A DNA stretch of 64,000 bases. Source: Melastoma dodecandrum (Eukaryota; Streptophyta; Magnoliopsida; Myrtales; Melastomataceae). The position numbers and the translations under genes are program-made. The stretch is from NCBI GenBank assembly GCA_029817715.1, contig JARUPY010000149.1, positions 1,116,001-1,180,000 on the forward strand. Direction: 5' to 3'. This document shows, in pieces, positions 46,301 through 56,707 of the stretch (position 1 is its first letter; each line of letters opens with the position of its first letter). The notes beneath the pieces were generated by a model. That model was not told the origin of the DNA. It searched no databases and worked only from the letters and a program-made list of their open reading frames with translations.

Positions 46301-48444
46301 GGACTATCCGCTGGAAGATGGAATAGCGGGATAAGTCCTACTTGGATCAACCCTATGTGTATATAGTTATATACACCTCTCGCACGTTGCATGGTTTCCC
46401 TTATGCGTTGTACGTTGAGTAATGGGATATCCAAAGTCTCAAGTTCCGTGCTCGTCACTTGAGCCGTTGCTTCTGTCTGTGAAATGTCTATTATCGATCT
46501 AAAACTAAATCTTGATATGTTATAGACTTCCCTCACATTAACATTGGGCAACCTCCATTCCAGTACTGACTGGGATGGATCTTCGTACTGGTGGAATTCA
46601 TCCAGTACCTGATTTGATGCTTCCAAAGGAACCATCTCATCACCATCTCCATTTCGCTCTGCTCTCATCATGAACAGATGCATTTTCCATAGATCAGAGT
46701 CATCTTCAGAGTCTGTATCATAATCAGATACTACCTCATAAATTGACTCTACTTCCGAATCTAAGTCGGAAATCTCTTGCTCATCGATTGGTTCATAAGC
46801 AAGGACTTCTTCCTCACGACTCCTGTCGTCTAGAAATACCATACGGAGTCTTTCTCTCCTCTGGTTCTTCTTTGGACAACTATCCGCCTTGTGGTCTTTC
46901 GAACCACAAAACCAGCAGCAATTGCAGCTGCTCAACGGTTTTCCCTTTGGACATTTAGGCTCTCTGCCATGCTTACGCTTGAAGGCATCGATCCTATCTT
47001 TGTCTTTTAGGTTATCCCGTCTACTTACAAACCTTCTGGGTCTGTAAGCAGAACTTCCCTTTTGCTTGCGCTGGAAGTCCTTCTTGGGCCAAACTTTCCT
47101 TTTGTTATACCCAACAAACTTCCTCTTTCGAGGAACGTTTTTCGTTCTCAACGAATCTCCTGGAGTACTGCGAGTATCGCATCCATACCTTCCAGGCACA
47201 TACTCAATTTGAGAACAACAGCTCTTGTTCAAGTATGGCAGCTTCTTAGCCGCCTCCTTTACTTGAAGCTCAGTACATGCCTTACGTATTGCGTACTTAA
47301 CCGCCTGAATTTTTCCTCCGAGTCCAGAGACAATCTTTTCCTCACTCAGAAGTAATTCATAGGCCTTTTGCGCTACTTTCTACCAAGGTTCTGGAAGTTT
47401 TGCAAAAAAGGTTCCTAATATGAACTGTTGTGATACTACATCCAGATTATAATAATACTTCTGGAATTCACATACGTAGCTATCAAACCAGCACATATCA
47501 CAGATCTGTAGTTTAACTAGAGCTGTCAATGACTGCACTTTTTTCACAGTCTCAGTGGATAATGAAAAACCACAGAACTCACGTTTCAGGGCATCAGCTA
47601 TTATTGCTAATACTCCATCAACCGTCAGCGCCTGATCTATTTTTTCCTTAATGTCTGTGTGCGCCACTAAGGTTTTCCAATATTTCTGCGCTGTACCCAT
47701 AAGGGCTGCTACACATAATTCGTAGACTGCTCCAGGAGGTACTCCTTCCGCAGACGCCGTCATCCGAATAAGTGATAACCACTCATCTATCTTTTCAGAT
47801 ACGTGCTTTTCACAATCAATGTCCAGAAAAGCACCAGGGGTTATTATTGGCTTTAAAATATTATCCCTTGGGACAAACTCTTGTTTAGTCCGATGAGGAT
47901 AATCGGGCCTGTAAATTTCCCTCTTCGCAGTTACCAGTTCGTTAAACGTTCTGTTGTCTAAATGAACTGGGGTATCTTCTGCCAGACCTAAGGCTTTCCT
48001 TAAGTCTTTTGCCAACTCCCCACTTTGGGAGTTCAAGTTTGCACTTCGCCTTTGTGAGTCTAAAATGTAAGGAGCCACTGACTCCTTATACATTTCATCC
48101 ACACTCTTGCCTTGATTTTGTTTGGAATTTCTTCCTCCCAGATTCAATCTTTCGACTGGTTTTCCTGTTGTACTTTCCAGTCCAGAAGTCGCCTCGGCTT
48201 CAGGCCTTTTTAAACCTCTTTCTCTTTCCAGAGCGTCTAACATTGTGTTTACAATGGAGCCTACTTCCTTTGCCATTTGGTTTCGGCTTTCTAGACTTTC
48301 ATTACTCCCCTGAATGGTTAGCTGAGTTAAAATATCATTTATACTCTTGCTAACTCCAAAAGGAGATAATCTAGACTCTGGGACGAACTCCAATCGTGAT
48401 GGAGTTCCAAAAGGATTTCCCGAAGATTTTCCTTCTCCATCCAT
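43261..48444 (-). pseudogene. Full polyprotein frame CP-MP-PR-RT-RH (EB), nonsense codons only
   Basis: From MDGEGKSSGNPFG (ATG at 48444) a single frame runs for about 5 kb to 43432 without a frameshift: coat protein with CX2CX4HX4C (CWFCGSKDHKADSC), 30K movement protein, protease, RT and RNase H. It is interrupted only by stop codons, at 47380-47382, 45460-45462, 45232-45234, 44749-44751, 44476-44478, two between 44260 and 44345, and one at 43432-43434. Most are explained by C-to-T or G-to-A changes. This shows that the family codes one polyprotein and that the E1 breaks are secondary. No functional product is expected. Confidence 0.9.
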
Positions 48445-48469
48445 TCTGAAAATCTTTCTTTGGAACTTT

Positions 48470-48581
48470 GATGGATATTTTTGAAATTGGGTCAAAGTTT
48501 AGGATACAGAAAGATATTTTCTAAACCTTAGGATAGATTGGAAAAATTTTGTAACTTTGAGATATTTTTGATAAAGTGGCC
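48470..48581 (-). repeat. 5' terminal inverted repeat of EB, 112 bp
   Basis: Nearly identical to EA 34326-34437 in reverse, with the same 29-bp TATCC sub-repeats. Ends at GGCC 48578-48581. Confidence 0.85.
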
Positions 48582-48590
48582 TAATATTTA
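48582..48590 (+). repeat. 9-bp target duplication TAATATTTA, outer flank of EB
   Basis: Reverse complement of 39939-39947. See the spacer entry. Confidence 0.85.
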
Positions 48591-49940
48591 AGACATTTAT
48601 TATACGGCGTTAGTGTAATAAAAAAATGGAAAAACTTGATATCCTATTTTCCAATGATATCAAATAACTACACTTTTGTATATTATTATCTTCCCCACTA
48701 CATCAAAATTTCTACATGTAATTGGGTCTTAACAATTTATTTTATACATTTGTCAGGCTTTGTTTCTTTGTAAGGGTTAAAGAATAATTGTTTCATATCA
48801 ATCATTAACCCTAAGCAAAAGAACAATCATGGATTCTCAGTAACAAAGGACTCTTGCGGGTTGGTTGAGCTTATGAGGGAAAGCAAGAGTAGGTAGGAGG
48901 TCATTTATAAGGTATGGGTGGAGCTGTTGTCATTTGCAGCAGGTCATTGCAGAGTAGACTCCCAAGCTTGACTTCTTAGCGAAGGCAGCGAATTCATCAC
49001 CGTCGTATGGGTTTTGATGTGTTTCTGTGGCATCGGCGACCAATTCCCTTCAAATCACCCTAATGCCTGATTAACTCAAGGAACCACCCATGTTCAAGCT
49101 TACCAGAGTGGTGAGTGTCGATTTCTATAGGACCCACACAATTGTCGGCCAGCAGGGCGGCACTGTGCTAAATAGGTATTTTTGGGATGATGATTACGAG
49201 CTCTTGATCACGAGGCCTTTTAATTTCCTACTAATCTTTCTTTTAATTAAGCTACAATAACTATAAATCTCCCTTGTCACGGTTCAAGGGTGCGATTCTG
49301 ATCTTCAATTTGTTTTTCCATTGCTTCAAACAGTTGCTCTCCGGAGAAAGCTCAGATGCAGCTTGTCTTAGACTACTCTCCTGGTCGAATTCCTCTAGTT
49401 CTGGGATGCCAATCAATGCTTGTACAACAACATGGACAATGTTTTGGCCCTTTGATTGTGACTAAGATGGGATCGCTCAAATAAAACGTTTGCGACAAAC
49501 TCACATAACCTTCACAGCGGAAGATACCTTCTGTGGTTTACAAAAATTTAAAGACAAAACGCAACACTATATTTTATAGTGGTTCGGTGAATACACCTAC
49601 ATCCACTTCCGATAGTTTGTAAGCAGTGATTACAGTATAGAAGGTTGAACCTTCTGTGATAAAAAACAATTTCTTTAACCGCGGAGTGGTAAGATTAACT
49701 TAACCAATACAAGAAACTCTCTTGCTGAGTTTGGGATGCGTATAGGTCGAATCACAATGAAATCAACCAGACTTGGCGAGCACAGAACCTTGACTGGAAG
49801 CTTTAGCCTTCTGTGATGTAGTTGCGGGCTGTCTTCTTTATGGATCTGTGATCAGGCTTGATAACGCTTCCTCCACGTATTCAGACATCGTCGAATGAGC
49901 TTCTCTTTTTGTATTTTTTATTTAATCTGTAAAACAAAGA
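48591..49940 (+). pseudogene. Host array debris with DUF594 C-terminal fragment (48825-49070)
   Basis: 48665-48800 matches 20495-20640, so the EA/EB pair sits inside a duplicated array unit. From about 48840 the DUF594 block is recognisable (AACAAAGGACTCTTG..., GTATGGGTGGAGCTGTTGTC, GTTTTGATGTGTTTCTGTGGC) with several stops. 49085-49210 resembles 14955-15090. 49500-49940 includes TTTTATAGTGGTTCGG, a phrase typical of some plant LTRs, and is probably a retrotransposon scrap. Confidence 0.6.
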
Positions 49941-49949
49941 AAATAACAA
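49941..49949 (+). repeat. 9-bp target duplication AAATAACAA, flank of detached 3' end
   Basis: Reverse complement of TTGTTATTT at 56561-56569, which flanks the 5' end of E4. This links the two pieces as one former insertion. Confidence 0.8.
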
Positions 49950-50353
49950 GGCTTAATTATCAAATATACCCTCAACTTTACTCAATTTATCCGATTTAAC
50001 CTAATGTTTAAAACGTATCTTCTTATAGCCTGTAGTTTCTCCTTGTTTCAATTTTATCCCCATTCAAACTTAATCATGTTGATTAAATTCTCACAGACAA
50101 TAAGAAATGTTATCTTAAGCAGGCTCTGATACCAATAATCCCGACAGGAATCGAACTTAAGATTGTTTTCTTATTTGTCTTTGTCGTCGGCGTTCAGCCA
50201 ACCTCGAATACTCGTTTGAGTACCTCGAACTTGCCGCAAACCCAAGATTGGATTTACCTTCAAGGAAATATTCCTCGAATTCACTCTACAAGAGAGTCAG
50301 CTCTTCCAATTTCTTAGAATAGCTTTCCACAAGATCCGTCAGCTGCTGTATTT
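49950..50353 (-). mobile_element. Detached 3' end of element E4 (terminal repeat, primer site, part of 102-aa ORF)
   Basis: On the + strand it begins GGCTTAATTATC like the EB 3' end. The primer site is at 50123-50134 (GCTCTGATACCA), and the last ~65 codons of the 102-aa ORF lie at about 50156-50353 with a nonsense codon near 50291. Homology stops abruptly at 50353 inside that ORF. Confidence 0.85.
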
Positions 50354-50900
50354 CCGCACATCAGAATTCTCTAGAGGGAGCTCTTCATTAGAATCACATT
50401 TTTGTGCTTGTAGATTTGTAATGTCATGCTTTCCCTAGTCCTGTTTGAGGAGCCATGTCAGAGATTAAACCTCGGAAGGAAAATAAAGATAATGTTTGGA
50501 TTAATATCATGCAACCATGTAATCGATGCATGATAAATTTGTGATGATACTTAATCACATTCGTATATGCATAAAAGTATGCATCATGTAACTGCAATTG
50601 TAAATGAGACGTAGATGCAATGGAGCAATTATTATGAATGACATGATAATGTAACTACTGCAATCGAACATACACGAATGTATGAATGCAGTAAGCAAAT
50701 AGGTAGGGATATGAGAAATGAAGGTTGTTGAAGCCCATTGTAATAAACTCCATCAAACTGAAAAATGAGCAGTGCTAGTTTTACAGTTATGCAGACAAAG
50801 CGTATCTGACACCTGTCCTTGCACATGTAATAGTCACTCAGTAACAGACATATGCACGTGCGGCGTGTGGTACCTGTAGTGAGCAATCAATACTAGACTC
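50354..50900. other. Intergenic, nothing recognised
   Basis: Unremarkable AT-rich DNA at the right side of an inferred inversion breakpoint. Frames here look random. Confidence 0.4.
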
Positions 50901-51177
50901 TCGGATGAAGGTTTCTAAACTCCCTCGGACTAAGGGAGGAAGGGCCCCAGCCAAAAACCATACCGCAAATAGCAGAAGGCTGGGCCTCTCGGTGACCCCC
51001 TAAAAATCCTAGCCCCGGGTTCGGGCACTCCTAGACATGCCTAGTAAGCGGTAAACAAATACAACTATGAGGGTAGACAAAGGGCACCGAGCCAACCAAT
51101 GACATGCGCAAACAAGAACTCCTCTCCGCATGTGGATTAAAAATGTAAGAGCGTTCGAATGGAATCCACATGCTGTC

Positions 51178-51195
51178 TCCCCAGCAGAGTCGCCA
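51178..51195 (-). other. Ogre-type primer binding site
   Basis: TGGCGACTCTGCTGGGGA on the reverse strand, seven bases from the LTR end; this form is familiar from Ogre/Tat elements, where it is assigned to tRNA-Arg. Confidence 0.65.
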
Positions 51196-52236
51196 TCCGG
51201 GATGTACGCGCGCCCTCCGGCCTAGCACACGCACTGTGGTACGGACGACAAGAGGATTCGGGCCTGCTCCCCCGAAGCCCAGTCGGGTCGCCGTCACGAC
51301 TCGAACGTCGGACACTGTAGTAGAGAATCGGGTTGAACCCTTTCTTGATTCCCGAGCGGGTCTGCTGGACATTTTGCCAACCGTCTCCAGTCCTTGAAGG
51401 CGACGGGCAAAAGGCTGCGTAAGACCTCACTTGGGAATTTTAGGGAGGACTCAGGGAGCGGCTTGTGTCATCAATTCCTCATCCATGATGGCTTCGTAGA
51501 AAACATGTTGTTGCTTAACCTATGTAAGCTATTACGGAGTTGCCACCGACTTATTTTGAAGCTGAAAACCTCTTCTCCAACGTAGAGTGGCCCGTGCCTT
51601 CCTTCTGGTCTAATGTTTAGGTTGGAAAAACAGTTAGTTCAGGGATTCCTATTTATTAACTCTTACATTCTAACATGTGAAAAGGTGGCGTTTGCTCCAA
51701 AAGTTTGCTTTTGGTTCACGAGTGTTGGATCCAATCCAGGCATGACTCCGGACTCATGTCAAGGTTTTACGGGCGTTGGACCCAATTCGAGCTTTTTGGG
51801 CCCAAACTCATGTGTGTTTGGCAAAAACAGCATGCGACGATAAACCTACGGGTTTAAGACATGCGGACAAGAACATACAATTATTGAGATCAAATTGAAC
51901 GGGGAATGGCTGTGATCGTGGGTTTATGCACTTGGGCTCACGACCCGTTACATGTGGAAATAAAGAAAAATGGGAGGCCCGCACCTCCTTCATGTATCTA
52001 AGGCCCGGCCGGGGGGGCTTTACATCGGTCGGGCAAGTTAGTTGAGGTCGCTTTCGAAATGTGCTTCCACCATGGGTTTCCTCACGCGGCTTCAGTCTTC
52101 GAAGTTCGTTTTGTCAAACTCCTGCGAAGCTCGATTGATTTTCATGCAAATCAAACCAGAATGCAGTGGTCAGAAAATTATAATTGAATATTTGAAACAA
52201 TTAAAATTAACTACTGTAAGTCGGAGTGAGACTTAC

Positions 52237-52562
52237 GGGACGTTGTGTGGCCCGTTGATGACGATCTTCCGGGATGTCGGAAGATAACCGGACGTTGTGT
52301 GTTCCGTTGATATTGATCTTCAGTGATGTTGAAAATGGCTGTCTGGGGCATTGTGTAGCCCGTTGATGTCGATCTTCCTTGATGTCGAAAGATAACGGGG
52401 CGTTGTGCGACCCGTTGATATTGATCTTCAGTGATGTTGAAAATGGATGTCTAGGACATTGTGTAGCCCGTTGATGTTGATATTGCGTTATGTCGGAAGA
52501 TAACGAGGCGTTGTGTGGCCCGTTGATATTGATCTCCGGTGATGTCGAAAATGGATGTCCCT
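52237..52562 (-). repeat. Tandem repeat of alternating 52-53 and 56-bp monomers in the LTR
   Basis: Six monomers, each starting GG(G)(A/C)CRTTGTG and containing CCGTTGAT. Monomers 1, 3 and 5 end in GAAGATAAC; monomers 2, 4 and 6 end in GAAAATGGMTGTC. This gives three dimers of about 108 bp. The solo LTR has about one monomer at 23460-23510. Confidence 0.75.
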
Positions 52563-53410
52563 TGGTATTGAGTTCCTCGTTGTTTTACATGCAAAACAAA
52601 TGAAAGGAGAGAGAGAGAGAGGGGGTATCGAGTGAATTTGAACGAAATTCAGTCGAATTAGTTAAGTAAGGTATGACTTACCTTTTGATGATGAGGAATC
52701 GTGTCAACTTGCGATCGTCTGAGAAAACCTCAAATAAATGGCTAGAGAGGTTCCATGTCCGATCCGTTGATTCATACATGTTATGAATCCGACGAGAGTG
52801 AAAGCATATCGAAAGTAGAATGTTCGAAACATATGACCAAAGAGACAAACATAGGTAGTTATGCCATCGAAAGAAAAGTTTGGCCAATCTTCGAACGTTT
52901 ACTTGAATTGTGACAAATGGATGATAATTAAAAAAATTCATAACTTGTCGTAAACTTCTCCAAAATTTATGAAATTTTACCAAAAGCTAGAAAACTTAAA
53001 TATAATTCATGATGTCAAAATTTTGAAAAAACATAACATGTGATGTGCTTCCAGTAAGGCAAAGAGTGGGGCTGTTCAAACTGGACATGTTCCAATCGGA
53101 CAGCTTACAGGGGTGATATTGACTCCTGTTGACCGTGTGCTGAACTTATTCAAAATGAGAAATGTAAAGCATAAAAGTTGTAAATAATTGAATGTTCCAA
53201 CTTTAGATTCTAATTTGAATTGATTAGGAGTTTATATGAGCAAGTTATGCCTTCTGGTGCATAGACTACTCATCCTGCCGCTGGGAGGCAAGTGGTAAGG
53301 GAGGATTTTGTCTTCCCTGAACTTTTAGACCAATTAGATGGAACCGAATGTAACAACTCAAAAGAGAAAAGTTGTAGAAAACTGAAATCTAGTTCTGGAA
53401 ACATAAACTT

Positions 53411-53935
53411 CTCAATGGTCTTTTTCAAGTTCTCCAAGCTTGCGAGATACAGAGCCCGAGTCCTCTCCCCATAGTTAATCACTCCAATCACGAATACCAG
53501 GGTCGTGGGAACCAAGAGCCTGTTGTTTGGTAGGGTGTTCACAAAGATGTACCTAAACACAAAAATTTGGCGACGAGGCCAACGTGGTGGCGCATCCACA
53601 GGCATTATCCTCCATGGAGAAGGCAGTTATGTTGTCGTAACCCCCAGGTGGACCAGAAGGAAAGCTACATCAGGAGGAACTTATGCTTCATTGTTCTCCA
53701 AGTTCCAGCACCCGACATTCGAGCTCAGCCCGAATGCAAATGTTGCAGCCGAATCAGTTAGAAAGTAAGCAGACCAGACGACGAATATGGTGAAGCGGTT
53801 GGACATCCGCTGCCTATAAGGGTCAACGATGTGAGAAGTACTTGCACGCAGAGGGTAAGGATCATGAAACCCCGGATATTCCACGTTTTCCATTGGTTCT
53901 GCAAGGCTAAAGATGGTGTCCTGATGACATAGCCA
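53411..53935 (-). pseudogene. DUF4220 N-terminal fragment on the reverse strand
   Basis: Reads QNQWK-type start region, RQRMSNRFTIFVVWSAYFL, a shortened DNITAFSMED region, NNRLLVPT and NLKKTIEK, then is cut by the Ogre LTR at about 53410. Several frame changes. It is the only clear DUF4220 copy on the reverse strand, which fits the inferred inversion of this segment. Confidence 0.8.
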
Positions 53936-53979
53936 TTGTCATTAAGCAGAGGAAAGAGGAGACCCCACTAAGAATTTAC

Positions 53980-55735
53980 CTAATACATAGAAAGACAACC
54001 TACTTGGTTCATTGCCTAAATCTTGGGAAGCCAAAAAGACGGCGGTTGAAGAAGCGAAAGACTTGACAAGCTTAAGTCCTCAACAACTTGATTCTCTTGT
54101 CACTTACGAGAATGAGAACAAATTTGCTGAAGAAAAGAAGTCGAATGTTGTTGCATTAAAAGGGAGTATTGAAACCTCCGATGAATCTTAGCATGAGCCG
54201 TCATCTGCTTCAAATGATGAAATCTCCTTAATAACAAGGAAATTTAGAAAGTATCTTTGCAAAAATCGGTTAAGGGAAAGCGGGATGCTAAAAGGGAAAA
54301 TTCAAAACAACACCAAAGTAAAGGTGGTGCGTGCTCTGAGTGCACTAAACCTGGTAATATGCAACCAGATTGCCTACTCTTAAGTGAAAAGGACAAATGT
54401 TCCAAATATAGGAAAAACGCCATGTTGGCTTCGTGGATTGATAGTGATAAGGAATCTAATCTGGATAACGTAACAGCAAATCTCTGCTATATGCCGCAAA
54501 CTGATGCTGCAACTGAAAAGACATATGCTTTCTCTCTCTGGTCTATCCACCGATGATATTGAGAATCTTTTCATCGAATTGTATGATAAACTCGAGTCAC
54601 TAACCGTAAACAATAAAGCTCTCAAGAAAGAGAATAAACTCTTGAGTGCTGCGAACATTTTTCTTAAGGAAGAGTTATTAGCTAAGGCTAAGAAAGTGGT
54701 AAAGCAACTTTCTCAATGTAAGTCAAAGATTTAGGAATTGCAATAGCAACTCAGTTCTATGCACAACAAAACTGGTTTATGTGGGCATGAGACGCCACAA
54801 ATATGAAAATGAGAAACATTCATATCATGGGAAATACATTCCTCCTCATGTTAAGAATGGTTATTCTCATTATATTATTCAACGGCTACCTACGCTTTGT
54901 TATTATTACAGAAAGCCGGATCATTTTATTAAAAATTGTCATATCAAGCGAAATGATATTCATTGTATTTACTTTGCTATTATTATAGAAAGCCGGATCA
55001 TTTTATTAAAAAATGTCATATCAAGCGAAATGATATGCATGACATTACTTCTAAAATGGATGGTTCTATTGTTAAATGGAAGCAACGACTTACTTAAATG
55101 CTTTCTCCATTTCAGGGATGCTTCAAGTCCATTGCTAAGGACCATACATGATACTTCGATAGCAGTTGCTCGAGGCACATGTTAGGAGATGTCTCCTTAT
55201 TCTCCACACTGGTTTTTCAGGATGGTGGTGTTGTCACTTTTGGTGACAATGGGAAAGGGATGGTTAAAGGAACATGAACTATTTGTTGTTATGACTCCCT
55301 AACCATTAAAGGAGTTCTTTATGTTAAAGCCCTCCAATACAACTTGATTAGTGTTAGTCAATTGTGTGATAATGGTTATCGTGTTACTTTCGATAAAAGA
55401 ACATGTAACGTTTCATAGGATGGTGTTACCTGCTTCAATGAAGAACGCAATAAAAACATCTATATCCTTTCATTTAGGAATATCTCTGCTGGAGAAAATT
55501 CTCTCTTGACTGTTAAGGATGAGGCTACTGTATGACATAGAAGGTTGAGACATGCAAACTACGACTTGCTGTCCAAACTAGCCAGAAAAGATATTATTAA
55601 GGGATTACCCAAAATCAAGTTTGACAATGACAAGTTTTGCAAAGTTTGTTCTATCGACAAATAAACAAAAGTCTCCTTTAAAAGGACTCTAATAGTTGAA
55701 GAGTCCATCAATGTTAACGTTGATGATTCTCGGAC
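53980..55735 (+). pseudogene. Decayed Ty1/copia gag-pol fragment
   Basis: Gag part: LSPQQLDSLVTYENE near 54080-54120, a degenerate CCHC knuckle (CSECTKPGN), AMLASWIDSDKES, a coiled-coil stretch 54504-54734, and a second knuckle (CYYYRKPDHFIKNC). Pol part: a protease-like remnant near 55190-55280, GVLYVKALQYNLISVSQLCD, and the GAG-pre-integrase motif HRRLRHANYDLLSKL near 55540. Many stops and frame changes; integrase core and RT are absent. A 77-bp duplication at 54894-55045 repeats the second knuckle. Confidence 0.8.
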
Positions 55736-56560
55736 GGGGGGAAGATGCTGTGGAAGCAGCAGCATAATCCTCAACTGTAATATCAAATGAAAAGTCAAGA
55801 AATAATATATGATGGAGCATAACAAGTTAAGGAATTCAAAGTGAATGCATTAGTAACTCGATACGAAGCATATGGCCCGTATGACTAAATCTGGCTCTAA
55901 CCTTCTGTAATGCAAAATCTGATGATTGAATAATCTTATTGTTGCGAAATCAAATGGAAATCGTTCCCAATCATTTTATACACCATGAGAATAAATATCG
56001 TCGGAATTTGTTCTTAGAAAGATAATTTTCCTTAATAACGGAAGGACAGAACCGCTAAATAAAAGAAAAACTCAAAAATAATTTTAAGTCAAATTTTGAG
56101 CGTGGTAAGTCATGGAATTTTAATAACGTTATTGCGGTGCTTTAACGTGTGTGTGATTGTGCAGACGAGCGTTCTCGCAGGAGGTGACTACGACAGGTTG
56201 AAGCCGCTCCGGAGACGCCGGTGGTTACGAATCCAAAGGGCTCGACTGGAACACTGTCTGTAACATCGGATTGTGTACAGCAGGGCCGGGGAGAAGGGTC
56301 GCTGGTTGACGAGTCGGCGTACAGAGTTGGTTGAGAGAGAAGAGTCCGTAACATGCATAACCTTCTGTAGTTTGTTATCTTGTTGTCTATTTGTTTGCAG
56401 CTCGTGTGCATTGGTGAAGCCATTCCGTAGGCGTCCATGACTTGAATCTGAAGGACTTGGTCGGGGAATCTATCCGTAAGGTCGAGTTGGCGTACAACAG
56501 GTCCAAGAGAAGTTTTATGTAGCAGGTGCAAAGTTGTGAGGGACTGCAACATTCTGTAGT
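55736..56560. other. E4 flank, probably LTR-derived, no gene
   Basis: Contains two related phrases, CTTCTGTAGTTTGTTATCTTG near 56360 and CATTCTGTAGTTTGTTATTT at 56550-56569. A 144-codon reverse frame at 56142-56576 has no recognisable domain. Confidence 0.4.
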
Positions 56561-56569
56561 TTGTTATTT
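56561..56569 (+). repeat. 9-bp target duplication TTGTTATTT, 5' flank of E4
   Basis: Reverse complement of 49941-49949. Confidence 0.8.
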
Positions 56570-56682
56570 GGCTCATTTATCAAAAATATCCCAAAGTTAC
56601 AAAATTCTTCCGATCTACCTCGAAGTTTAGGAAATATCTCTGAGTGTCCTAAACTTTTGACCTGTTTCAGATACACCCCATC
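56570..56682 (+). repeat. 5' terminal inverted repeat of E4
   Basis: In its inner half (TTTAGGAAATATCTCTGAGTG, ACTTTTGACCTGTTTC) this 5' end resembles the 3' repeats of EB and EA as well as their 5' repeats, which supports common origin of the two ends. Confidence 0.8.
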
Positions 56683-56707
56683 AAAATCTTTTGATTAGGA
56701 TTTCAGA

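Larger units (their letters stand above)
39986..48581 (-). mobile_element. Pararetroviral element EB, full-length 8.6 kb with both terminal repeats
   Basis: 8596 bp on the reverse strand from GGCCACTTTATC (48581) to AAGCC (39986). It is the only copy here with both ends and all regions: polyprotein frame (48444 to 43261), ORF3 (43334 to 41084), hairpin and TATA boxes, 102-aa ORF and primer site. No integrase, transposase or LTR is coded. It gives the reference size and gene order of the family. Confidence 0.92.
50901..53410 (-). mobile_element. Partial Ogre/Tat-type retrotransposon: truncated LTR plus primer site
   Basis: Reverse-strand copy related to the solo LTR at 21276-24493. The LTR 3' end (GCGCGTACA) is at 51203. 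Seven bases further is a primer site (51178-51195), then about 270 bp of internal leader. On the other side the LTR is truncated at about 53410, where DUF4220 sequence begins, so no TG start and no target duplication are seen. The segment CATGTGAGT/GGACCCAATTCGAGC near 51660-51850 matches 23880-24070 in reverse. Confidence 0.75.

Noticed and set aside
48009..48353. 114-codon frame opposite the EB coat region
   Set aside because: Shadow of the coat-protein frame on the other strand.
56142..56576. 144-codon reverse frame left of E4
   Set aside because: It runs into the terminal repeat of E4 and has no family resemblance; probably random within LTR-like flank.
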